A stretch of 64,000 nt of DNA from Mycobacterium sp. URHB0044. GTDB lineage: Bacteria > Actinomycetota > Actinomycetes > Mycobacteriales > Mycobacteriaceae. Made by a program: the position numbers and the translations under genes. The notes under the pieces were generated by a model. That model had not been told where the DNA came from. It was given only the letters and a program-made list of their open reading frames with translations, and did not search any database. Below are positions 17,856 through 26,523 of this stretch, in pieces. The stretch covers positions 343,223-407,222 of the forward strand of contig NZ_JIAW01000004.1 of the NCBI RefSeq assembly GCF_000620625.1, given 5' to 3'. Position 1 is the stretch's first letter; the number at the start of each line of letters is the position of its first letter.

Positions 17856-19368
17856 CGACGCCTCCCGTGCGCTCGGACGCCACCACGGGCGGGCCGGCCG
17901 GCGACGCGGGGATGGCATCGCCGTAGGGCGCACTGCCGTGGTCGTGGGAGCGGGCCAGCGCCATGTAGATCGCGCCAAGGGTGATGACGAGCACCGACAT
18001 GACCAGCACCGTGTAGTTGTCGTACCACGGGGCATCCGGCGTGCGCGGCCAGCAGATGTTGACGATGGCGGCGACGCCGTAAACGAAGGCGCCGACGTTG
18101 ATCGGCATCCCCCACCGCCCCAGGTGGTACTTGCCGGTTGGCGTCCAACCCTTGATGCGGGCGCGCAGCGCGGCCAGAACCACCATCTGGAAGGCGATGT
18201 AGATGCCGACCGATCCGAAGCTGATCAGCTTGGTCAACGCGTCGGTCGAGATGACGGAGCCCACGACCAGCACGGCGGGGATGACGGCGGCGACGAGCAG
18301 CGCAGCGGGAGGCACGTGGCGTTTCTGGTCGAAACGCGACCACAGCGCCGAGCCGATGATCATGCCGTCGCGGGCATAGGAGTAGATCAGCCGGCTGGCA
18401 GCGGCCTGCAGGCTCAGTGCGCAGGACACGAACGAGATGAGCACGACGCCGATGACGATCTTGGAACCCACCGAGCCGAACGCGGTAGTCAGGATCGTGG
18501 AGATCGGGTCTGCGTCGGTGCCGTCGATGACGGAGCCGAAGTCGACCACCGACAGCACGAGGCTCAGGCAGACGAATGTCGCTGCGGCACCGCCGATGTA
18601 GATGGTGCGCTTCATCGACTTGGGGATCTGCACTCCGGGGTTCTTCACTTCTTCGGCAACGTCGCCGCACGCTTCGAACCCGTAGTACTGGAAGACGCCG
18701 ATGAGGCTGGCGGCGAGGAAGGCGTAGAGGAAGCTGTGCGAGCCTTGGGCGCCAAAGCTGTCGAACAGCACACCCAGGTTGTGGTGACGTTGGGTCACCA
18801 GCAGCCATGCGCCCACGACCAGGGCGCCGACCAACTCGGCGGCGAAGCCGAAGATGGCGACGTAACTCAAAATCTTGGTGCCGCCAAGGTTGATCAGGGT
18901 CGCGAGCACCAGGATCACGAGCGCGCACCAGATGGTGGCGTGCACGGTGGCCTCGAAACCGAACACCGCCCCGACGAATGGCCCTGCGGCATATGCCACG
19001 CCGGCGATGGTGGCCAGCAGCGCGAACAAATAGACCCAGCCGGTCATCCACGCCCACTTGCGCCCCCACAGCCGGCGCGCCCACGGGTAGACGCCGCCGG
19101 CCACGGGGAACTGGGCGACCACTTCGCTGAACACCAGCGCCACCAGGAACTGGCCGGCACCGGCGATGAGCAGACTCCAGATCATCGGCGGTCCGGCCGC
19201 GGCAAGGGCGAACGCGAAGACGGTGTAGATCCCGACGACCGGGGATAGATAGGTGAACCCGAGCGAGAAGTTCGCCCACAGGCTCATGTCGCGCTTGAAC
19301 TCGGACTCGAATCCCAACGCCGCGAGTTGCGCGTCGTCGTCGCCGTCAGGCGTGGGCATCTTTGGCAT
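17845..19368 (-). CDS. APC-superfamily amine/amino-acid permease
   Basis: A 507-residue carrier with about 12 membrane segments. The N-terminal SLGFTYLSPVVGIYTVFAFAL, the FPVAGGVYPWARRLWG segment and YGFEACGDVAEEVKNPGVQIP are typical of amino-acid/polyamine/choline transporters. It begins the leftward operon and overlaps the P450 start by 11 bases, so it presumably imports the amine that the operon degrades. The start at 19368 is 167 bases from the divergent GntR gene. A TTGAAC - 17 bases - TATGTT promoter for it can be read on the minus strand at about 19460-19488. Confidence 0.9.
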   Translation of the reverse strand: MPKMPTPDGDDDAQLAALGFESEFKRDMSLWANFSLGFTYLSPVVGIYTVFAFALAAAGPPMIWSLLIAGAGQFLVALVFSEVVAQFPVAGGVYPWARRLWGRKWAWMTGWVYLFALLATIAGVAYAAGPFVGAVFGFEATVHATIWCALVILVLATLINLGGTKILSYVAIFGFAAELVGALVVGAWLLVTQRHHNLGVLFDSFGAQGSHSFLYAFLAASLIGVFQYYGFEACGDVAEEVKNPGVQIPKSMKRTIYIGGAAATFVCLSLVLSVVDFGSVIDGTDADPISTILTTAFGSVGSKIVIGVVLISFVSCALSLQAAASRLIYSYARDGMIIGSALWSRFDQKRHVPPAALLVAAVIPAVLVVGSVISTDALTKLISFGSVGIYIAFQMVVLAALRARIKGWTPTGKYHLGRWGMPINVGAFVYGVAAIVNICWPRTPDAPWYDNYTVLVMSVLVITLGAIYMALARSHDHGSAPYGDAIPASPAGPPVVASERTGGVDVH

Positions 19369-19440
19369 TGGACTGTCTTTCGTCGGTGACCGGGACTTCA
19401 GTCGTTGCGAGGGCCTGAGTGAGGGGCTTCATGTGGGCCC

Positions 19441-19500
19441 GATCACATGATCGTCTAAACATAAAGCTTCATAGTTCATAGTTCAAGTCTTATCTGTTAA
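19441..19500. promoter_or_regulatory. Divergent promoter/operator region of the amine locus
   Basis: The 167-base gap between permease and GntR is unusually AT-rich here. On the minus strand TTGAAC, a 17-base spacer and TATGTT form a good SigA-like promoter for the permease operon. Two direct repeats of TTCATAG lie inside that promoter, and GATCA-CA-TGATC (19441-19452) is a palindrome just downstream of it. These are candidate GntR sites. Which one is used cannot be told by eye. Confidence 0.5.
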
Positions 19501-19535
19501 AGTCGTGCAACCAGGCCCTACGTCAGGAGAACCGG

Positions 19536-20288
19536 GTGGCAGTCGAACAGCTGGGTGGCCTCACCGCTTTGGGTGCAGTGCTGTCGCCGCTCGACGGATC
19601 CGGCCCCCGCACCGACGCGGTAGTCGCCCGGATTTCGGCCGCGATCGGGCTGGGCGTAATGACCGATGGCGAGCAGCTGCCCAGTGAGATCGATCTGGCA
19701 ACGCAGCTCGGCGTGTCGACGATGACCCTCCGGGAAGCGCTGGCCGTGCTCCGCGAACAAGGATTGGTCGAAACCAAACGCGGCCGCGGTGGCGGCAGCT
19801 TCGTGCGGGCATCGGCCGATGCCGTCAACACCCGCGCGCTCGCGAGGCTGCAGGAACTCACGGCCGAGGAACTACGCGATCTCGGCGACGAGCACTTCGC
19901 CATCGCCGGTGCCGCAGCGGTATTGGCCGCGCGCCGCGCGGTGAAGGCGGACATCGCTCGGCTCCGAGTGCTGACTACACGCCTGGCCGACACTGACGAT
20001 CCGGTCCGCAGCCGGCGAGCCGACAGTCGTTTTCAGATCGAGGTCGCGGTGTGCTCGCAGTCAGCCCGGCTCACTCGCGCCGAGGTCAACCTGCAGGCCG
20101 AGCTCTCGGCGATGATCTGGCTGCCGCAGCTGTCCACGGATCCAGCTACAGAAGCCGCGGTGCACACCGCACTCGTCGATGCGATCGAGGCCGAAAACGA
20201 GACCGATGCCCGACGGCTGGCCGAAGATCACAGCGTCGCCAACGTGCGGCGCTTGATCGCTCTACGCATGGAGCTGACCCACCCATGA
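19536..20288 (+). CDS. GntR/FadR-family transcriptional regulator
   Basis: A 250-residue FCD-type GntR regulator. The winged helix covers about residues 25-90 (VVARISAAIGLGVMTDGEQL, then PSEIDLATQLGVSTMTLREAL and GRGGGSFV), followed by an all-helical effector domain to the end. The GTG at 19536 follows AGGAGA (19525-19530). It is divergent from the permease-P450 operon and overlaps the downstream Cache gene by four bases. The mycobacterial piperidine gene pipA is controlled by PipR, also a GntR protein, so this is its likely functional counterpart (inference). Confidence 0.9.
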   Translation: MAVEQLGGLTALGAVLSPLDGSGPRTDAVVARISAAIGLGVMTDGEQLPSEIDLATQLGVSTMTLREALAVLREQGLVETKRGRGGGSFVRASADAVNTRALARLQELTAEELRDLGDEHFAIAGAAAVLAARRAVKADIARLRVLTTRLADTDDPVRSRRADSRFQIEVAVCSQSARLTRAEVNLQAELSAMIWLPQLSTDPATEAAVHTALVDAIEAENETDARRLAEDHSVANVRRLIALRMELTHP

Positions 20289-21010
20289 GCCATCCCCACG
20301 AAACCCGCGCCGTCGAACTCGAGCACGTGCAGGCCGCAGTGACCGCGCTCGTGGAGGACGTCTTCGACTCACTGCGGACCGTGGCCTCGGCCGCGACGTC
20401 GCTATGGGACCGGCTCGAAAGCGAAGGCACGGCACCACGATCGACCGATTTGTCGGTGTTGCGCGACGTGATCAACGGCGAACTGCGGCGTCAAGGTGAA
20501 ATGTTCAACGGCGCCGGCGTCGTGGTGGCCGACGGCGTCCTTGCCGACTCTCCTCGTTACCTGGAATGGTGGCGCCCCGACGTCAAGCACGGCGGTCCCG
20601 CGCAGAAACTCAGCCTCGACCTCAATCCCCAGAGCGAATACTTCTACGACTACACGACGATGGACTGGTTCGCGCGACCACGCGACCAAGGGACCCGCTG
20701 GATAGACGGTCCGTATCTCGACTACACCGGTGTCGATCTGTACGTGTGCACCTTCGCAGTTCCGGTGGCGTCCTCGCATGGGGTGTTCCTCGGTGTGGCC
20801 GCGGCCGACGTACCCGTCGCGCGCCTGGACGCGGTGCTGTTGCCGACGTTCACCGCCGGCAGCGGAGCTCTCGCGTTGGCGAATGCCGAGGGTCGGGTGA
20901 TCATCGCCAACCACCCTGACCACGTGACCGGTTGCAAGATCCGCGACGGCGCTCTCGGCCCACCCCGCCCGGTGCCCGCCACGCCCTGGTCGTTGGTGCC
21001 GCTGAAATGA
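20285..21010 (+). CDS. Soluble Cache/PDC-domain protein
   Basis: A 241-residue protein with the pattern of a periplasmic-sensor-type Cache (PDC) domain: a long N-terminal helix (about 7-75), GVVVADGVLADSPRYLEWWR, then FYDYTTMDWFARPR, GPYLDYTGVDLYVCTFAVPV and a second hydrophobic sheet region. Unlike most Cache domains it has no membrane helix or signal peptide and no fused output domain. The ATG overlaps the GntR stop by four bases and its own stop overlaps the next gene likewise. It may be a cytosolic ligand sensor working with the GntR protein; no direct evidence is visible. Confidence 0.72.
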   Translation: MSHPHETRAVELEHVQAAVTALVEDVFDSLRTVASAATSLWDRLESEGTAPRSTDLSVLRDVINGELRRQGEMFNGAGVVVADGVLADSPRYLEWWRPDVKHGGPAQKLSLDLNPQSEYFYDYTTMDWFARPRDQGTRWIDGPYLDYTGVDLYVCTFAVPVASSHGVFLGVAAADVPVARLDAVLLPTFTAGSGALALANAEGRVIIANHPDHVTGCKIRDGALGPPRPVPATPWSLVPLK

Positions 21011-21819
21011 CCGCGCTGCCGCCCATTACGTTGGCCGAGGTGATGCCGGCCAAACCAGTCACCACACTTGGCGCACCGCTCGTCGGCGTCGTGGTGCCTC
21101 TCAACTACCCCGGTCTCACTGACGAAACCCGGGACCTCGTAGTGCGATTCACGCGTACCGCGTTGAGTACGTTGACCGATCTCGGTGCCCGGCTGCAGAT
21201 CATCGACCCCACAGCTGAGACACCGTCCAGCATCGCCGCTGACGTCGATGGGCTGTTGTTGCTTGGCGGAGGCGACGTCGACCCCAGCCTCTACGGTCAC
21301 GTCGGCGACGTGCCGAACCTGTACGGCGTCGACCGCCGCTGCGACCTACGGACCTTGACTTCGATCGAACACGCACTGGCCAAGCAACTTCCCGTGTTCG
21401 GAATCTGCCGCGGCGCGCAGATGATCAACCTCGTCCACGGGGGCACGCTCATTCCCGACCTCGGCCCCGACACTCCCCACCACGGGCACGGCGACGAGCC
21501 ACTGTTCCTCGACGACACCGTACTGATCGAACCCGACACTCGACTGGCCGACGTCCTGGACCGCACGACGGTCACAGTCCGCAACGGCCACCACCAAGCC
21601 GTCGGCGAGGTGGCGCCCCAACTGCGCGTCGCCGCTCGCGGTGTCGACGGCGTCATCGAGGCCATCGAAGCCCGGGATCCCGACACCTGGGTACTCGGCG
21701 TCCAATGGCATCCCGAAGACACCGACGGTTCTGCGGCCGATAGACGGGCGCTGTTCAGTGCCTTTCTTTCCCACGTCGACGCCAACCGCAGAGCGGCATC
21801 CGGCGAAGGAATCCGGTAG
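21007..21819 (+). CDS. Second PuuD-like gamma-glutamyl hydrolase (peptidase C26)
   Basis: A 270-residue class I amidotransferase-fold hydrolase. The nucleophile is C134 (GICRGAQMI), the oxyanion loop is LGGGDVDPS, and the His-Glu pair is in VQWHPEDT. It would cleave gamma-glutamyl amides as PuuD does. It is translationally coupled (ATGA) to the Cache gene, so it is under the same GntR-side promoter, whereas the other copy (12315-13052) belongs to the leftward operon. Two diverged copies in one locus suggest two glutamylated intermediates or different specificities. Confidence 0.87.
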   Translation: MTALPPITLAEVMPAKPVTTLGAPLVGVVVPLNYPGLTDETRDLVVRFTRTALSTLTDLGARLQIIDPTAETPSSIAADVDGLLLLGGGDVDPSLYGHVGDVPNLYGVDRRCDLRTLTSIEHALAKQLPVFGICRGAQMINLVHGGTLIPDLGPDTPHHGHGDEPLFLDDTVLIEPDTRLADVLDRTTVTVRNGHHQAVGEVAPQLRVAARGVDGVIEAIEARDPDTWVLGVQWHPEDTDGSAADRRALFSAFLSHVDANRRAASGEGIR

Positions 21820-21824
21820 CGCCT

Positions 21825-22754
21825 TCAGTCCGCCTTCTGACACCGCTCAACAAAGGCATCGGCGGCGTCCAGGTCGAAGTCGCCGTGATCGCTGCCGAGG
21901 CCCCCGGCGACCAGCGCGGCGACCGCCGTGCCCAGCTGCACGGCTTCCAACGGGGCGCGACCGAGCTTGACGCCGTACACGAATCCGGCGGAGAACGCGT
22001 CCCCGCATCCGGTGGTGTCGACGACTTCCACGTCATACGCCGGAACCTGTTGGCCGCCAGACTCATCGAACAGCAACGCGCCGTCGGAGCCCAGCGTGGC
22101 GACGACCATGCCCGCTCCCCCGTCGAGCAGTGCCCGGCAGCCGTCGGCCAGGTTGGTCGCACCGGTGAACCCGATGACCTGCTCCGCATTGGGCAGCACG
22201 AAGTCGGTGTGCGGGAGCACCGGCGCGATCGCCTCGGGCGAGCCCATGGTGCCGGGCGCAATGAGGTCGATTGAGGTGGTGGCGCCGTTTGCCTTGGCGT
22301 GGCTCAGGATTCGGGCAGCGTTGTCGGCGCCAATCAACTCCGGCGCGCCAAAGTGCAGATGGTCGGTGGCGGCCACGCCGTTCCAGTCGACGTCGTCGAG
22401 GGTGTACATGGGGTTGGCGCCGAGCAGGTGCAGGCTGGGCCGTTCCCCGTTGCGCCTGATCGGCAGCACCGACGCCGACGTAGGCACCCCTGACTTGCGG
22501 ACCACGAGGGTGGTGTCGATGCCCGCGCGGCCCAACAGTGAGAGCAGCAGATCCCCCGTCGCGTCGTCGCCGATGGCGCCGGCAGTACGCACCGTAGCGC
22601 CGAGCTTGGCGAAGGTCAGCGCCGTTCCGGCGGCGGTGCCCGCCGCACTCATCCGGATCTCCTCGACCAGCGCGGTGTCCTGTCCGTCCGGGATGGCGTC
22701 GACCGGCCGGGCGAGGACATCGAGGATGTGTGCGCCCATCGTGATCACGTTCAT
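21825..22754 (-). CDS. PfkB/ribokinase-family sugar kinase
   Basis: A 309-residue PfkB-type kinase. The N-terminal GAHILDVLARPV and AAGTAAGTALTFAKLGA match the sugar-binding half, and the C-terminal signature DTTGCGDAFSAGFVYG carries the anion hole and catalytic aspartate (GAGD-like, here GCGD). It would transfer ATP phosphate to a sugar hydroxyl. The ATG at 22754 overlaps the stop of the upstream aldolase by four bases, so kinase and aldolase are one unit: phosphorylation of a ketose followed by retro-aldol cleavage is the simple reading. No isomerase is present. Confidence 0.88.
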   Translation of the reverse strand: MNVITMGAHILDVLARPVDAIPDGQDTALVEEIRMSAAGTAAGTALTFAKLGATVRTAGAIGDDATGDLLLSLLGRAGIDTTLVVRKSGVPTSASVLPIRRNGERPSLHLLGANPMYTLDDVDWNGVAATDHLHFGAPELIGADNAARILSHAKANGATTSIDLIAPGTMGSPEAIAPVLPHTDFVLPNAEQVIGFTGATNLADGCRALLDGGAGMVVATLGSDGALLFDESGGQQVPAYDVEVVDTTGCGDAFSAGFVYGVKLGRAPLEAVQLGTAVAALVAGGLGSDHGDFDLDAADAFVERCQKAD

Positions 22755-23422
22755 TCCGGCTCCTCGCTGATATGTTGCGTTTGGCCGTATTTCAGCCGAA
22801 CGGCGGTTTCGATGACGGCGGCCTGCTGGTCTTCCGACAGCGTCCGGGGGTGGCCGAGCACGCTCGCATCGCGGTATAGCGTGCATGCCCATTCCAGGAG
22901 CAGGGAGTACTCGACGGCCTGCTCGAGGGTCTGCCCGTGGGTGACGGCGCCGTGGTTGGCCATCAGCGCGGCGTTGGTTCCGCCCAAGGCCGCGGATACC
23001 GCCTCGGCGAGTTCCGTTGTGCCGAACGGATGGAACGGCGCGACCTTGGTCGGTCCGCCGAGAAGGAGCTGTTGGTAGTGCACCACCGGAAGTTCGTCCA
23101 GCACGCAGCTGAGCGCAGTCGACATCGGTGCGTGGGTGTGCACCACGGCGCCCGTCTGCAGCCGGCGGTAGACGTCGAGGTGCAGTTGCAGTTCGGAGGT
23201 CGGAGCGAGTTGTCCTTCGACGACGGCGCCGTCGAGGTCGGTCACCGTGACTTGGTCGACGGTGATGTCGGCCAGTCGCGCCCCCGACGCGGTGATCGCA
23301 ATCAAGTCGTCCGCACGCACGCTGACGTTGCCTGCGGTCCCGATCACCAAGCCGTGGTCGGCAAGGTGACGACATGCCGCCACGACCTGGCCGCGCTCCG
23401 TGACGAGCCGCGAATTCGTCAT
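22751..23422 (-). CDS. Class II aldolase/adducin-family protein (FucA/AraD-like)
   Basis: A protein of about 223 residues of the L-fuculose-phosphate aldolase group. The N-terminal GLVIGTAGNVSVR, the ITASGARLADIT loop, the catalytic glutamate in TSELQLH and zinc histidines in HTHAPMS and MANHGAV are all present. The ATG at 23422 precedes the family N-terminus; an ATG at 23458 falls inside the palindrome upstream and is less likely. It is first in the leftward pair with the PfkB kinase and divergent from the TetR gene; the perfect inverted repeat at 23439-23469 overlaps its promoter region. Confidence 0.87.
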   Translation of the reverse strand: MTNSRLVTERGQVVAACRHLADHGLVIGTAGNVSVRADDLIAITASGARLADITVDQVTVTDLDGAVVEGQLAPTSELQLHLDVYRRLQTGAVVHTHAPMSTALSCVLDELPVVHYQQLLLGGPTKVAPFHPFGTTELAEAVSAALGGTNAALMANHGAVTHGQTLEQAVEYSLLLEWACTLYRDASVLGHPRTLSEDQQAAVIETAVRLKYGQTQHISEEPE

Positions 23423-23438
23423 GTTCGGCAGACTAAGA

Positions 23439-23469
23439 CTAATCTGAATAAAAGTCACATTCAGATTAG
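23439..23469. promoter_or_regulatory. Perfect 11-base inverted repeat, TetR operator
   Basis: CTAATCTGAAT (23439-23449) and its exact reverse complement (23459-23469) are separated by nine bases. The repeat fills the gap between the aldolase start (23422) and the TetR start (23470 or 23476), ending at the TetR ribosome site. This is what an autoregulating TetR repressor covering both divergent promoters would need. Confidence 0.78.
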
Positions 23470-23475
23470 GTGGTC

Positions 23476-24111
23476 ATGAGCGGACTCGAGATACCCGACG
23501 CGGTGCTGCGGCGCGTCCCCCGTCAGACGCGCAGCCGGGAGCGGCTGGCACACGTTCTTGCGACGGCGGATCGGCTGTTGGCAGCCGAGGGCCCCGAGGC
23601 GTTGACCACCACGCGTGTGGCCGCCGAAGCGGGAATGTCCGTCGGGGCCGTCTACCAATACCTTCCGGACCGCGACGCCATCATCGAGGCGTTGGCCACG
23701 TCGTACCTGGCCCGCATCGAGGTCACCATGGCAGCGTTCCTCGGGGTCGCGAACGATCAGACCTGGGCGGATCCGGTCGCCGCCCTGGTGGACGGCTTCG
23801 CCGAGGTGTACCGCGCCGAACCCGGCTTCCGTGCGCTATGGTTCGGCCGTCATCTGACCGCGGCGACCCGCGCCGCCGACCGAGAACACAAACGGCGGAT
23901 GGCCGCGATGCTCAAGCAACTCGTCCTCGCCCAGCGGCTCATTCCCGAAACCGAGCGGCTCGATGACGTCTGCCGTGCGGGTCACCTGATCGCCGACGTC
24001 CTGCTGCAGGAGGCGTTCCGGTCCAATGCCGACGGCGACGCCGCGCTGTTGCGTGAAGCGAAGACCGCGTTGCGGGGCTACCTGACTGCGCTCTCGGATC
24101 CGATTGACTGA
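23476..24111 (+). CDS. TetR-family transcriptional repressor
   Basis: A TetR regulator of about 211 residues. The helix-turn-helix is at about 25-65 (VLATADRLLAAEGPEALTTT, then VAAEAGMSVGAVYQYLPDRD), followed by an all-helical ligand domain. The ATG at 23476 is listed; an in-frame GTG at 23470 abuts the operator and is an alternative. It is divergent from the aldolase-kinase pair with a perfect 31-base palindromic region between them, so it likely represses both directions until a pathway metabolite binds. Confidence 0.9.
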   Translation: MSGLEIPDAVLRRVPRQTRSRERLAHVLATADRLLAAEGPEALTTTRVAAEAGMSVGAVYQYLPDRDAIIEALATSYLARIEVTMAAFLGVANDQTWADPVAALVDGFAEVYRAEPGFRALWFGRHLTAATRAADREHKRRMAAMLKQLVLAQRLIPETERLDDVCRAGHLIADVLLQEAFRSNADGDAALLREAKTALRGYLTALSDPID

Positions 24112-24152
24112 CATCTCTTGTCAATGAACAAGCGGGGGGCGACGATGGGGCG

Positions 24153-25370
24153 ATGCCGCCGGCCAAGCGTGTCCTCATTCTCGGGTCCGGGTTCGCCGGG
24201 CTCTGGGCCGCGCTCGGTGCGGCCCGTCGGCTGGACGAACTCGCCATCCCACAAGGCACGGTCGACGTCACGGTCGTCAGCTCGCAACCGTTCCACGACA
24301 TCCGGGTGCGCAACTACGAAGTCGATCTGACCCCGTGCCGAATCCCCTTGCAGGACTTGCTCGGCCCGGTCGGTGTCGGGCACATCACCGCCGACGTCAC
24401 CGGAATCGACCCCGCCGCCGCGGCGGTGCGCACCGCCGATGGTGCAACCCTGAGCTACGACCGCCTCGTCCTGGCACTTGGCAGCAGAGTGGTCAAACCC
24501 GGTCTGCCCGGGCTCGCCGAGTTCGGTTACGACGTCGACACCTACGACGGCGCCATGAGGCTGCAGGCGCACATCCGCGATCTGGCCGGCCACGCCGAGG
24601 ATCCCGCGTCCGCAACGGCGGTCGTCGTCGGTGCCGGGCTCACCGGCATCGAGACCGCGAGCGAGCTGCCGAAGATGCTGTCGGACTCGCTCGGACCCGG
24701 CGTCACACCGCGCGTGATCCTCGTCGACCACAACCCACACGTGGGTTCCGACATGGGCGATTCGGCTCGTCCGGTCATCGAAGCCGCGTTGGCGCAGAAC
24801 GGGGTTGACGCCGTCACCGACGTGGGCGTCACCGCCGTCGACGAGCGCAGCGTGACGCTGTCGTCGGGCGAGGTCGTGCCCGCCGCGACGCTGGTGTGGT
24901 GCGCCGGGATGCGCGCGAATCCGTTGACCGCGCAACTGGGCGTCCCGTGCGACCGCCTGGGCCGGGTGGCCGTCGACGATCACCTGCGCGTCGAGGGCGT
25001 CGCCGATGTGTTCGCCGCAGGCGACGTGGCGGTGGCGAGGATGGACGACGAACATCTGTCGGTGATGTCGTGCCAGCACGGGCGGCCGATGGGGCGCTAC
25101 GCGGGCTACAACGTGATCAGCGACCTGCTGGGCACTCCGATGCTGTCGCTGCGAATCCCCTGGTACGTCACGGTTCTCGATCTCGGCCCGGCCGGCGCGG
25201 TCTACACGGAGGGCTGGGACCGCAAGGTCGTGAGCAGCGGTGCAAAGGCCAAGGCCACCAAGCAACTGATCAACGGTGAACGCATCTATCCCCCGCTCAA
25301 CCGCGACCGGGCCGCCCTACTCGCCGCAGCCGCCCCCGAGTTGCAAGCCGCGCCCGCATACGGGAATTGA
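24153..25370 (+). CDS. NADH dehydrogenase-like (NDH-2 family) FAD oxidoreductase
   Basis: A 405-residue two-dinucleotide-binding-domain flavoprotein. The FAD motif GSGFAGLWAAL is at the N-terminus (about 11-21), the NAD motif VVVGAGLTGIETASEL is near 165, the LVWCAGMRANPL segment links them and VFAAGDVA contacts FAD. It resembles non-proton-pumping NADH:quinone oxidoreductases but lacks an obvious C-terminal amphipathic membrane anchor, so it may be a soluble relative using another acceptor. It stands alone, 41 bases after the TetR gene; no pathway link is apparent. Confidence 0.83.
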   Translation: MPPAKRVLILGSGFAGLWAALGAARRLDELAIPQGTVDVTVVSSQPFHDIRVRNYEVDLTPCRIPLQDLLGPVGVGHITADVTGIDPAAAAVRTADGATLSYDRLVLALGSRVVKPGLPGLAEFGYDVDTYDGAMRLQAHIRDLAGHAEDPASATAVVVGAGLTGIETASELPKMLSDSLGPGVTPRVILVDHNPHVGSDMGDSARPVIEAALAQNGVDAVTDVGVTAVDERSVTLSSGEVVPAATLVWCAGMRANPLTAQLGVPCDRLGRVAVDDHLRVEGVADVFAAGDVAVARMDDEHLSVMSCQHGRPMGRYAGYNVISDLLGTPMLSLRIPWYVTVLDLGPAGAVYTEGWDRKVVSSGAKAKATKQLINGERIYPPLNRDRAALLAAAAPELQAAPAYGN

Positions 25371-25386
25371 ACCCCAAGCGGGTGGT

Positions 25387-26523
25387 TCAGGTTTGGCCCA
25401 GCACGCCGGTCAGCTTGCGGATCGTCTGGATCTCGCTGTCCTGATGGGCCCGTCCGTCGGGCCAGAGGAGGTCGCTGAACCATGCCTTCGGCGCCTCCTG
25501 GTACGGGTGATCCCAGGAGTCCCACGGCAGGTACGTCTCGGTCTTCCCTGCGACGAAACCCCAGTTGTACGCGCCGACGTTGTGCCGCTGTGCAATTGGG
25601 AGGATTCCTTCGACCGTGCTGCCCAGCGACCGTGCCAGGTACTCGGTGCAGAGGATCGGCCGTCCCAGCGGAGTGAGTTCGGCGATCCGGTCCTCGAACT
25701 CGGCCGGGGTGCCGTACGAGTGGAAGGTGATCACGTCGGAGTTGTCCAGCTGAAAGCTACTGATGGCGCTGCGGCTCCCGGCATCTGCCCAACTGCCCTG
25801 CCACACACCGCTGGTCAAGGGCTGCACGGGATCGACGGCGCGCGCCCACTGGAACACCTGCGGCAGTAGCGCGGCGACGACGTCCTGCTTGTCCTTCCGC
25901 TCCACCTTGCGGTAGACCTTCGCGGGGTTGTCGGGTTCGTTCCACAAGTCCCAACCCAAGACGCGATTGTCGTTGCGGAAGAGACTCAACACGCCCGTGA
26001 CGTAGCTCTGCAGAACGCCGATGTAGCGGGGGTCGTCGATGCGCTCGGCACCCGGGCTTTGCACCCACCCGGAGTTGTGTATTCCAGGTGTCGGTGCACG
26101 CTGCGCGCCTAGCTTGGGGAACGGGTCCCAGCAGGAGTCGAACAAGACGAACAGCGGCTTGATGCCGTGACTCGCCGAGATAGCGACGAACTGTGCGAGG
26201 CGGCGCGCAAAGCCTTCGCGATCCTGAGCCCACAGCAAATCGTGGAGGAAGACCCGCACGGTGTTGAACCCGAGCGTCCGCGCCACGCGCAGCTCGTCAT
26301 CGATGCGGCGGGCGTCATAGGTGCCCGCCTGAAACATCTCGAGTTGATTGACCGCGGTTGACGTGATGTAGTTCGCGCCGACCAGCCAGCCTTGCGCTTG
26401 ATACCAGCGGTTGGCGCGGTCGGCCGGCCACCGGCCCGGTTCGGCAGAGGCGATGGGCACTCGCGTGAGGGTGGCACCTACGGCCAGTAACAGAGGTAGC
26501 TTCAGGGCCGTTCGACGGTGCAC
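25387..26523 (-). CDS. Secreted GH5-like glycoside hydrolase (mannanase/cellulase fold)
   Basis: A 378-residue protein with a twin-arginine-type leader (RRTALKLPLLL near residues 3-13) and a probable cleavage after ASA (about residue 27). The TIM-barrel hallmarks of clan GH-A are present: the acid/base E196 in WDLWNEPDN and the nucleophile E294 in CTEYL, plus FHSYG before it. Such enzymes retain stereochemistry while cutting beta-glycosidic bonds in mannans, glucans or related polymers. The GTG at 26523 is used; it starts directly before the leader. It is convergent with the flavoprotein gene and is not in an operon. Specificity is unknown. Confidence 0.82.
   Translation of the reverse strand: MHRRTALKLPLLLAVGATLTRVPIASAEPGRWPADRANRWYQAQGWLVGANYITSTAVNQLEMFQAGTYDARRIDDELRVARTLGFNTVRVFLHDLLWAQDREGFARRLAQFVAISASHGIKPLFVLFDSCWDPFPKLGAQRAPTPGIHNSGWVQSPGAERIDDPRYIGVLQSYVTGVLSLFRNDNRVLGWDLWNEPDNPAKVYRKVERKDKQDVVAALLPQVFQWARAVDPVQPLTSGVWQGSWADAGSRSAISSFQLDNSDVITFHSYGTPAEFEDRIAELTPLGRPILCTEYLARSLGSTVEGILPIAQRHNVGAYNWGFVAGKTETYLPWDSWDHPYQEAPKAWFSDLLWPDGRAHQDSEIQTIRKLTGVLGQT

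Noticed and set aside
17848..19248. 466-codon plus-strand frame across the APC permease
   Set aside because: It is the reverse shadow of a membrane-protein gene, full of His/Asp/Gly runs and without any domain pattern.
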